Position numbers and translations under genes: made by a program
The notes under the pieces: model-generated
The model's database searches: none
Told to the model about the DNA's origin: nothing
What the model saw: only the letters and a program-made list of their open reading frames with translations
Origin: Desarmillaria ectypa
Lineage: Eukaryota; Basidiomycota; Agaricomycetes; Agaricales; Physalacriaceae
NCBI GenBank assembly: GCA_030407005.1
Contig: JAUDYN010000003.1
Location: 4,193,260-4,257,259, forward strand
Direction: 5' to 3'
Length of the DNA stretch: 64,000 nucleotides
Shown: piece by piece, positions 35,463-44,844 of the stretch
How positions within the stretch are numbered: position 1 is the stretch's first letter
How the letters are laid out: every line of letters begins with the position of its first letter

Positions 35463-35970
35463 CTGGCCTGCTTGTCATTACAAGCTAGATATAGGCCAGG
35501 GCATGAAGGTGATATGATATTAGCAAGGGTAGCATGCACACAAAAAATGAGCCCCATTGCTTTAATTTAGAACTTTAGGGATGTCTGCCCTGCATGTGCA
35601 AGCCTTGTGGGCACAAGGTGGTGGATGTTCAGAACAAAGCATGGAAAGCCAACAGATCAATTTCCAGATCCATCTCTGGATGGTGAACAATCTCACCAAA
35701 CCTCTTGGAAATGAATGGATTTTACCACACAAAAAACATAGCTGCTGCAAAACACCAATAGCTCCCAGCTGCTTATCTGTCAATGTGTATTTTCCTAGAG
35801 ACTTCTTTATGTTGGTTTTCACTTGGTAAGCACTAGTTCACTTTCATGAGGTCCCACTCTTTCCTCTACCAAAGCCCACAAAGTATACCTATTTTCTAGT
35901 CGTATAGTAAAATCTGAATACTTGTTTCATCCTACAGAGAGAAGAGCATTGGAAAATTTCCTCCTACTTC
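35463..35970. other. Non-repeat DNA between copy C and the palindrome
   Basis: These 508 bases match no other part of the window and show no retroelement motif. Short ORFs on both strands (82 codons 35581-35829 +, 86 codons 35562-35822 -) overlap one another and resemble nothing I know. A small hairpin, GCTTGT-CATT-ACAAGC, is near 35469-35484. By the C/D flank match, this stretch was once joined to the sequence at 62362 onward, with a family-2 LTR between them. Confidence 0.5.
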
Positions 35971-36329
35971 TGTTACAATTTTTCCGTTATCTTATCTCAT
36001 CCAACATTGATGCATTTACTGACAACCACCCCCATTCTCTTTCACTAGCACCCTCATTTACTCTCATTGGTCTATGATCCACTTGACTTCAACACTGTTC
36101 TCTCATGGACCATACCATTTCATCTGTTAATAATGCTGTACTTTCAGTATATAAGTAGAGTAGTTTTCACCATTGTACTCTACCTTTCAACTAAATTACA
36201 ATCATACACCTTCTACTACACCACACTAAAGACTAAGCTTAACTCTCATTATACAGGTGATTATCTGAATGTGAGACAGCCCAGAGAGAAGCTTATATCC
36301 CAAGTCACATGTTAGACAGGGCTGTAACA
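35971..36329 (+). repeat. 5' LTR of element T1 (359 bp)
   Basis: It begins TGTTACAATTTTTCC and ends GGGCTGTAACA. The first 42 bases differ from the LTR at the other end of the palindrome, and from 36013 onward the two are identical as far as I checked. The bases before it (ACTTC) do not match those after T1's 3' LTR (GAATT), so the two ends of T1 come from different insertions. Confidence 0.85.
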
Positions 36330-36388
36330 TTAGTCAAAAGGTATCCCTCCCACATCTTCTATGCTAGCCATAAAGACACAACAACTCT

Positions 36389-36514
36389 ATGCCTGAGAAC
36401 AACAACAATCAAGAAAACCAACAAACAATCACTCTCAGCATTGCAATCAGTGGTGCTGCACTCCTTATACTTTTCACAGCTCTTCTAGTACTAATGTACA
36501 AAGAAGAAGCATGA
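36389..36514 (+). CDS. ORF0 of element T1: 41-aa single-helix membrane protein
   Basis: This is an intact 41-codon ORF starting 60 bases after the LTR. A polar Asn/Gln-rich N-terminus (MPENNNNQENQQ) is followed by a hydrophobic helix at about residues 15-37 (GAALLILFTALLVLMYKEE) and an acidic end. It is shorter than usual gene-calling limits. P, E, F and G carry relatives at the same position. The TGA stop overlaps a downstream ATG (ATGA), but the conserved gag start is the later MSFP codon. Membrane location is inferred from hydrophobicity only. Confidence 0.6.
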   Translation: MPENNNNQENQQTITLSIAISGAALLILFTALLVLMYKEEA

Positions 36515-36584
36515 GCACTTCTTCACCAAGAAAGGCAACCCCACCATCCACAACCCCCTCCTCACCCACCCTGCTATCCAGACC

Positions 36585-38961
36585 ATGTCCTTCCCAGGAG
36601 GATATCCCCCATCAGATTGGGAACAAGAGAGGAGGTTCCACTCTCATGTCCCTGGGTCAGCTTCAGGGCCCCCTCAACCTCCTTGACCTTCTCAGAGGAC
36701 ACCAATCAGACCTCCACAGGAGCAATTCTTGCAACCTACTGGCTGGAATGATCCACCCCCACTGTAGCAGAAGAATATGCATGAGACAGATGGGCTGAGA
36801 TTGATGACCCCCCCCCCCCCCCCCCCCCCCCCATACTCCCTTCTCCCTCATCCCCATTCCCCTACCCCCGCCTGGCCCTACCTCAGGATCTTACACCCCC
36901 AATGATCCCAGAATGGATCAAAGACACTCCTATAGACCTTGGGCTCAAGAAAGAGATCCTTGGCCCAGAGGGAGCACAGACTCCTCATCCTCGCTCCCAT
37001 CATTGAGCTCTCCTCCTCAGACTCTGAGGGAAGCTCTGATGCTGTGCCTAAGACCACTCCCTTCTGCCCTGATAGTCCCTTCAATCCTGATGGGACAAAC
37101 TGGAATTGGCCCACTCTTGCCACCATTGACCAAGAGATACTCAGTCCCATTGTATCTGCCACCTGGGAACTAAGGCGAGCGGATGTCAAAGCCAGAATGG
37201 CCTGGCCTGAGCATCATCCCAACATAGATGAGTGGCTCACCCTTAACTGGGGTGATCCAATATAGGGACCAAACCCCAATGCCACAATTTGAGCCCAGAT
37301 CCACACAAACAGAAACTGGGAGCTTTATTGCCCTGCCATTGGCAATATGGTACCAGGGCTATGCCCAAGGATGGAAGAGGAATGATGGGAGCTGGGTCAC
37401 TCCCTTTGACAGCTATGGCAACTGGAGCTCACCCAGAGGAAGGAGAATGGACCCAATGTCCAGCTTTAAAGGAGCTAGATATGGGTATGGATACTATGAC
37501 AGGCTGGGACACTCCCAGCTCCAATACATAAACTTTCCTAATTACCCTCCCAACACCTCAGTCACAAGACCAAGACCCCTGCCCAACTTGCCACTCTATA
37601 GTCAGGCATGATAACCCAGCTATCACACCTATCAGGGTGGCAGTCTTCTCTTTGCAGGCATGGGAGAAGACATGGAAGCTGAGAATGCCCCTGCAGGCAC
37701 TATCCCTGCAGAATCATCAAGAACCTCAGCAACAATGGAAGAACTTTGGCAACAGATGAAAACTGTATTGGCAAAAAAGGAAAAACACATCACCAAGATG
37801 CACAAAGAGCTTGTGAAAGAAGAATCTGCCAAGAAGATGATGACAGACTATCTCTGCGATAACAATGAGGAAAAGGAGCCTGACAGGGGCAGACCCACAG
37901 AGCCACCAAGAGGCTACCCAGGTCCAAGGCCAGATCCATTTTGGATCCCAAGACTACCCCCCAGAAAAGGGCCTCCTGACCCTGTCCCAAATCCCATTGG
38001 AAATGTGCCCAATGATGCCTCATATCTGGGCATCAAACTGGTCCTCATCAAGACCCCCAACCCAGTCAAAGGGGACCATGACAATATTGAATGCTTCATA
38101 GGTGATTGCATCATCTACTTTGAAGTGTTCTGGCATTACTTCCAGGTACCATCACACCTGGTCTTATTCACAACCTCTCACTTTGAAGGGGCCACCAAGA
38201 ACTGGTGGGTCTACAAGAGACCTGAGTTCTGGGTTGGTGATTCTTATGATGGCACTGCTGCCCACTTCCACTATCCCACATGGGATGACTTTGTGGACCT
38301 GGTCTCTCATCAGTTCTGAGACCCTGCCATCAAGGAAGTCCATGAGAAACAGATGTTCAACCTTTGAATGAGGATGCAGTCCACCTCCCATTACTTCCAG
38401 AAGCTGGAAGAGGAAGCAAAACTGGCAGGGCAATAAACCAATGAAAACGAGCACAGCACCATGGTGAAGGTGGTCTGACTAGGAGTACCAACCTCCTATA
38501 TGACCTTCATCTCAAATGTGAGCATCAACATTCTGCACTCATATCTGGAATGGAAAGATTGCATTTCATGAATGTATGAAGAGTGCCAATGCAAGTGGGT
38601 CTTTGATCAGACCACCAGTATGCCCTGGGATGGGCAGAAGAAGGACTCCTGCCCCAATCCCCCACAGCACCCCAGCAGCAAAGCTGCTGCTGGGGCAACA
38701 AGTTCCTCAGCTCCAAAGCTGACTGCTAACATGGGAGTGAGTCAGGATGCTGGAACTGGTCAGTGGATGACATATGGAGGGGCAGGAAAGCCCATGGAGA
38801 TTGATCAATGAAAGGCAGAAGGTAGATGTTTCTGCTGTGATGAGAAAGGTCACATGGCAAAGGACTGTCCTAGGAGAAAGGACTTCAAGGACCTTTGATC
38901 AGTAGGGCCCACTAATGAAGTGATGCCACCTATGACCAAGATCAAGGAGGCAAAAGACTAG
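36585..38961 (+). pseudogene. Gag of element T1, decayed
   Basis: It starts MSFPGGYPPSDWEQE. A 25-base poly-C tract (36808-36832) follows within the proline-coding stretch. The N-terminal frame includes WPTLATIDQEILSPIVSATW (about 37095-37155). The frame moves +1 near 37330-37384 to NDGSWVTPFDSYGNW. The 219-codon section 37660-38319 holds a coiled coil (EELWQQMKTVLAKKEKH) and the capsid-like domain. The knuckle has C-F-C-C-D-E-K-G-H-M-A-K-D-C (38827-38868), with Cys in place of the usual Arg. It ends with TAG at 38959-38961. Several TGA and TAA stops occur. Confidence 0.85.
36808..36832 (+). repeat. 25-base poly-C tract in T1 gag
   Basis: An uninterrupted run of 25 C lies in the gag N-terminal region, where P has only a short C-rich stretch. 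The matching tract in T2 has 28 G. The length is likely unstable, or uncertain in the assembly. Confidence 0.9.
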
Positions 38962-38970
38962 GTCAACAAG

Positions 38971-38996
38971 GGTTCGATTCCCCTTGCTCGACCATG
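38971..38996 (+). other. tRNA T-arm-like motif at the gag-pol boundary (T1)
   Basis: GGTTCGATTCC is an exact match to the tRNA B-box consensus GGTTCGANTCC. It can form a T-arm-like stem (AAGGG with CCCTT) and is followed by GCTCGACCA, resembling a tRNA 3' acceptor strand plus CCA. The last A belongs to the pol ATG. It starts 9 bases after the gag stop. No complementary 5' acceptor strand or A box is evident upstream, so it is a half-tRNA mimic rather than a gene. Confidence 0.6.
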
Positions 38997-41900
38997 TCTC
39001 CTGGTGGTGAGTCCTCAGCTTCCGTGGGTCAGACTGAATATTATATACACAGACATTTTATTATGCCAAAAATACATACAACTGGGTCACAGTCACCAAA
39101 GCTAAAGAATGCCAAAGAATCGAATACAAACAGGTATGTCACACTCCTGAAAGAAACTGACACAGTAATCTATAGTGAATCCTGATCCCCCAATGAGGTG
39201 CAGGATTTGCCAGGTGGTGCTGGCACTGCCATGAAGTCCACTGAGTCTACCTCAGTAGACTTACCAGATACACAGGTAAAACCATGGACTGGGGCAAGTA
39301 GGTGGAACATCCTTGGACCTTCCAGAAGTCCAAATGCTCCTGAGCCCCCTACAAGTAGGAGGACAAGTCCCACAACCTCACCATGGTTGGTGGGGGAGAT
39401 AAGTGCCTACAAAGGCCAGGATTGGGGCCACATGCTACCTGATCCCATTGGGAGAAACTTAGTGGTGGAACCGACCACAATGCTGATAAGATTCACACCT
39501 GGTACCATGAGTCAGTACTCCATCCAAACAGGTAGTAGCAGAACCCCAGAAGCATCAAGCCAAGTCCTATCTCCTTCCAAGATAGTTCAAGTTCTGAAAG
39601 CAACTCAAGCTGAAGAACAGAGGGAAGCCACTAGTGCCCAGGTGGTAAAAAGGGGGCATCCGAAGGACCTGAAAGTTTGGCTGAGCCTGGCAAGACCTCA
39701 GTCTAGCTCCATCAAGAAAAGTGCTAACCAGGGACATGGTAGCAAGCCCCCTGACTCAGAGGAGAAAGTGTCGGTTGAGCTGCCAGTACCAGCAGATCCT
39801 GAAACTGACAACATGGAATGAATGCCAGCTTCGATGGTCGATTCCCAAGTAGGAATCAGTGTTGACATCCCTGGAGATCGGAGTGCAACTGCCTATTGCC
39901 CATTGCTGGTAGCACTCACAACAGCTGTAGGACAGGAAGCCACTAGTGCCCAGGCAGTAAAGAGGGGGCACAACAGCAGAAACACCACTATTGTCAAAGT
40001 ACCTGATGAAGAAGATGACATGGCTTTCCTACAATGGAAAGCAAAACAGTCCAAAGCCAGGACCCCGATAACCAAAATCCTGCCAGTCATGGGGGTACTC
40101 AATCATGTGTGATATAAGCCCTTTGGAGTCGACTGGACTCTACATGCTATTTGTACCATCAAGAACTTGGCAGTCACCAAAGCAGTCCTCTCCACTTGGG
40201 TACATTCCAAATGACTTGGAGAAATCACTGATGAGCTCATTCAGAGCTTGAACACTGAAGAGAGCTCTGCGCATGAGCAGCTCTATGAACTGCATGAACC
40301 AATCTGGTATATCCATGGTACCATGAGTTCTGGCCAGGACTTCTTGGTGGATATCCAACTTGCTCCCTGCACAGGGAAACAGACTTTGACAACCTGTGCA
40401 TTGTTGGATAGTGGCTGCATGGGCAGCTCTATCAACAGAACCTATGTCCAACAACACCAGTTGGATACCAGAAAAGCTGCTACTTCTATACTTATTTACA
40501 ATGCAGATGGAACCCATAATAAGGCAGGAGATGTAACCGAATTTGTGGAACTCTGAATGACCATTGGAGATCACATTGAATGAATCGACCTTGCAGTCAC
40601 AGACTTGGGCTCCAAAACAGTGTATTTGGGCCATGACTGGCTTAAACACCATAACCCACTAGTCAATTGGAAAACAGGATCAATGACATTCAGACAATGT
40701 CATTGTATCAAGAATTATTTCACTCTCCCCAATTCAGATGAAGAGGACAGATGGGATGAAGAGCTTGAAGAAGGCAAAACGATTCTTGTGGTAAACATGC
40801 AAGAAGAAATCATTCTTCAAGCTGTACATCACACAAATGAACTAGCGGCTGCTGCAAATGCAGAAAAACCCAAGAAGACTTTCAAGGAGCTGATGCCTCC
40901 TCAGTATCAAAGTTTCAGAGACTTGTTCTCCAAAGAAAGCTTTGATGAGCTACCAGATTGGAAACCTTGGGATCATGCCATTGAGTTGACTCTCAATGCC
41001 AAATCCATGCTAGACTGTAAAGTCTATCCACTCAATCAAAACAAACAGGAACAACTCAACAAGTTCCTTGATGAGAACCTCGACTCCAGATGAATTTGTC
41101 CATTCAAATCCCCTTTTGTGTCCCCCTTCTTCTTTGTCAAGAAAAAAGATGGTTTGCTGTGCCCCATTCAGGATTACCAAAAACTGAATGAAATGACAAC
41201 AAAGAATCAATATCCACTCCTGTTGATATCAGAACTCATCAACAAACTACATGGAGCCAAGTACTTCTCCAAACTGGACGTCCAATGGGGATACAATAAC
41301 ATACAAATCTGTGAGGGAGACAAAGAAAAAGCCACATTCAGAACCAACCGAGGACTCTTCAAGCCCACAGTCATGTTCTTTGGCCTTACCAATTCACCAG
41401 CCACTTTCCAGTGGATGATGAATGACATCTTTAAGGACCTGATTGCTGGAGGAAAAGTTACCATATACCTTGATGATATCCTGATCTTCACAAAATCCAT
41501 GTCAGAACATCAAATCATTGTTCAACAAGTTCTCCAATGACTACAAGAAAACAAATTGTTCCTCAAAGCAGAGAAATGCGAGTTTGAAGTACTCAAGACA
41601 GAATACCTTAGAGTGATTATCAGCAAAGATGCAATCCACATGGATCTGGTCAAAATCACTGGAATTTCAGAGTGGCCCACTCCAACCAAAAAGAAGGAGC
41701 TCCAATCTTTCTTAGGATTCATGAACTTTTACCAAAAGTTCATATGCGACTACTCCAAAATAGTACAACCTCTCATGCAGTTGACTGGCAAGGTCAACTG
41801 GACATGGGGAGTGGAACAAGAACAGGCATTCTCACAACCCAAGAAGTTGATGACCATGAATGTAGTTCTAATGATTCCCTCTGACAATGGGAAATTCTGA

Positions 41901-44040
41901 GTAGAAGCTGATGCTAGTGATGGAGCCATCAGAGCTGTTCTAAGCCAAGAACAGAATGGCAAATGGAGGCCAGTCGCCTTCATGTCAAAAGTGCTGACAG
42001 TCACTGAACAAAATTACAAAATCTACAACAAGGAATTGCTGGCCATTATGTTGGCTTTGGAGGAATGGTGCCATTACCTCATGGGCACCAAGGAAACCAT
42101 TGAAATCTGGACAGATCATCAAAATCTCCACTACTTCCAAAAACCCCAGAAGCTGAATCAATGACAAGCCCGATGGGTTACTGAGTTGGCTGAATACCAC
42201 TTTGTTCTTCAACACAAAGCTGGAGTCACGAACAAAAAAGCCAACCTTCTCAGCCAAAGAGATGATCACAATCAGGGAAAAGAAGACAATCAAGACATGA
42301 TTGTTCTTTCTCCTGAACACTTCTGGGCATTAATACTGCCCACCACTGAAGAATGAGTTATGCGTATAAGAGATGCAACTCGACAATGAGAACAATGGGA
42401 CCAGGGGATTGAAAAATCTCTTAATCATGAATGAGGGATCACTCAAGAAAATGAAGTATTGTGGTATGACGGACGCATCTACATTCCTCAAGACACCTCA
42501 CTTTGCAGCAAGATCATTGCACAATATCATGATCACATCACTGCAGGACATCCTGGCATAGCCAAAACCAAGGAACTCATTCTATGAGAATATTGGTGGC
42601 CAAAGATGAAAAGAGATGTTGAATCCTATATCAAAGGATGCAAAACATGCCAGTGGATGAAGAGTAATACACAGGCAAAGGCTGCTCCTCTTCATCCCAA
42701 CACAATACCTGATGCTCCCTGGACTCATATCTCAGTTGATATGGTCACCAGACTTCCGGAATCTGAAGGATTTGACGCTTTACTCATCATTGTGGATTGA
42801 TTCTCCAAAAACATAATCCTGATTCCATGCAATGAAGAATTATCCACAGAAGGATGGGCTCTCATGCTCCAAAATCATGTTTATGCAAAACACAGAATGC
42901 TGCAAGTGATTATCTCAGACCGGAGTCCCCAATTCATATCAACATTCATGAAGGAACTCTATCGGATGCTGAATATCATGCAGAATGCATCCACTGTATA
43001 TCACCCACAGATGGATGGACAGACAGAGTGGGTCAACCAAGAGGTTGAAAAATACCTCTGAATCTTTATCAACCATCAACAGACAGACTGGGTAGCATGG
43101 TTGCTACTTGCAGAATTCACTCACAATAACCGAATTCATTCAGCAACTGGCAAAAGTCCCTTCATGGTCTTATATGGATGAAACCCTCAACTCATCCCTG
43201 AGTCCATCCAAAAAACAAGTTTCACAAATCCTGCAGCAGTAGAATTCACAGAAACCATGGCCAAAGTCCACAAGGAAGTCCATGACACATTGGAGAAAGC
43301 AGCAGTGCAAATGAAGGCACAATATGACACAAGGAAACAATCATCTCAAGAATATCAAATCAGTGACAAGGTATGGCTCGACACTGTCAATCTTCATCTC
43401 CCACATCCAAAGAAGAAGCTCGACGATAAACAAACTGGACCATTCAAAATTATTGAGAAATCTGGTATGGCAGCATACAAACTGAAACTGTCACCTCATT
43501 GGAAAATACATCCTCAATTCAATGAAAAATTGTTGACTCCATATATTATGCCCTCTTTCCCAAATCAGCAACAACCACTGCCTCCTCCTCCAGACCTCAT
43601 TGATGGTCAAGAAGAGTATGAAATTGAAGAAGTTTTGGACTCACACACTCATCGAGTATGCTCCAAATGAGGACAACTGTCTAAAGAAGTCACAGACTAC
43701 CTAGTCAAGTGGAAGGGATGGACCAGAGAACACAACTCTTGGTTCCAAGAAACAGAAATGTTGAATGCTATGGATGTAATTGAAGAATACAAGGCTAGCA
43801 TAAACCACACCTTATACATTCCAAAAATCATAACCAAAGACAATAGTGGTCAAGATACTGGACCATGAATACTCCAAAAGTGGCAAGGTCACATATCTTG
43901 CTCAATGCAAGGATGGATATCAAAAATGGATCATCAACCCAGATGAGAAGGCATGGAAAAACTTGATTGATCAGTACTGGATCAATCAAGTCATATCACA
44001 ACTTGACACCCCTGAAGAAGAGCCTGAGCAGTCGGGATGA
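38994..44040 (+). pseudogene. Pol polyprotein of element T1 (complete length, decayed)
   Basis: The ATG (MSPGGESSASVGQTE) is 33 bases after the gag stop, in a different frame from gag. Then come two AQ(A/V)VKRG linker motifs (about 39628 and 39938), TIVKVPDEEDD, and protease L-L-D-S-G-C-M-G-S-S (DSG 40407-40415). Reverse transcriptase has Y-L-D-D (41466-41477), followed by RNase H (about 41900-42160). Integrase has its zinc region ending G-C-K-T-C-Q near 42650 and a DDE core with V-I-I-S-D near 42910. The chromodomain is at about 43613-43763 (V-K-W-K-G-W), and the protein ends in PEEEPEQSG. About twenty in-frame TGA codons, mostly at expected Arg CGA sites, disable it. It ends nine bases before the polypurine tract. 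Confidence 0.9.
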
Positions 44041-44048
44041 CTGCTTTA

Positions 44049-44060
44049 ACAAGGGGGTAA
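44049..44060 (+). other. Polypurine tract of element T1
   Basis: ACAAGGGGGTAA lies directly before the LTR start at 44061, as in Q and E. Confidence 0.8.
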
Positions 44061-44424
44061 TGTTATGATTTTTCCATTATCTTATCTTATCTCAGTCAGC
44101 ATCGATACATTCACTGACAACCACCCCTGTTCTCTTCAACTAGCACCCTCATTTACTCTCATTGGTCTATGATCTACCTGACTTCAACACCATTCTCTCA
44201 TGGACCATACTATTTCATCTATTAATAATGCCATACATTCAGTATATAAGTAGAGTAGTTTTCACCATTGTACTCTACCTTTTGACTAAATTACATTCAT
44301 ATACCTTCTACTGCACCACACTAAAGACCAAACCAAACTCTCAATATACAGGTGATTGTCCAAATGTGAGACAGCCCAGAGAACAGCTTACATCCCAAGT
44401 CACATGTTAGACAGGGCCATAACA
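44061..44424 (+). repeat. 3' LTR in the palindrome spacer (364 bp)
   Basis: It begins TGTTATGATTTTTCC and ends GGGCCATAACA. It is followed by GAATT (44425-44429) and integrase codons of element S. The 5' LTR with the matching duplication is not T1's but T2's (GAATT on the minus strand at 52747-52751). Confidence 0.88.
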
Positions 44425-44844
44425 GAATTCGTGCAAAACAACTGAATGTATTCAGCCACTAGCAAGAGTCCATTCATAGTTTGCTATGGAAGGAATCCAT
44501 GACTTGTACCAGATTCAACCAGGGAGACACTGTTTGCAAACCCAGCCACTATAGACTTCACCAAAATAATGGTGCAGGTACACAAGGAGGTACACGATGC
44601 ACTAAACAAGGCTGCTGTGCAAATGAAGGAGCAATATGACAAAAAGCAACACCCAGCCCAAGAGTATCAGATTGGTGACAAAGTCTGGCTCAATACAAGC
44701 AACCTTCACCTTCTGATGCCCAAAAAGAAGCTTGATGATGAACAGACAGGACTGTTTGAGATCCTTGAAAAGGCAGGCACATCAGCATACAAACTCAAAT
44801 TATCGACCCACTGGAAGGTCCACCCACATTTTAATGAAAAGCTA
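44425..44844 (+). pseudogene. Integrase C-terminal fragment of element S (right part)
   Basis: It reads E-F-V-Q-N-N-stop-M-Y-S-A-T-S-K-S-P-F, continuing the integrase that stops at 52747 on the other strand (LLLAEF). It then covers the linker and C-terminal domain (VHKEVHDALNKAAVQMKEQY, VWLNTSNLHLLMPKKKLDDE, 44569-44840). It breaks off in HFNEKLL at the palindrome's inner edge, where right-arm sequence starts with TTATGATTTTTGG. It has an 88-codon open stretch with no lesion and one upstream TGA. Confidence 0.85.

Larger units (their letters stand above)
36013..43833 (+). repeat. Left arm of a 7.8-kb inverted repeat
   Basis: Positions pair with 52668 down to 44845. The sum of paired coordinates is 88681 outside and 88678 inside the poly-C tract. 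Every reading frame compared in the two arms gives the same protein, including identical stop codons. The only difference found is 25 C against 28 G in the homopolymer. The arm covers most of the LTR, ORF0, gag and pol as far as the end of the chromodomain. The spacer is 1011 bp (43834-44844) and is not palindromic. Confidence 0.92.

Noticed and set aside
36511..36798. 95-codon ORF overlapping ORF0's stop (ATGA) as the gag start in T1
   Set aside because: The MSFP start in another frame is the one conserved in P and E. The overlapping ORF loses similarity quickly and is probably incidental.
38950..39000. A real tRNA gene at the gag-pol junction
   Set aside because: Only the T-arm and 3' end are present. 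No A box or complementary 5' acceptor strand (GGTCGAG) lies 60-90 bases upstream.
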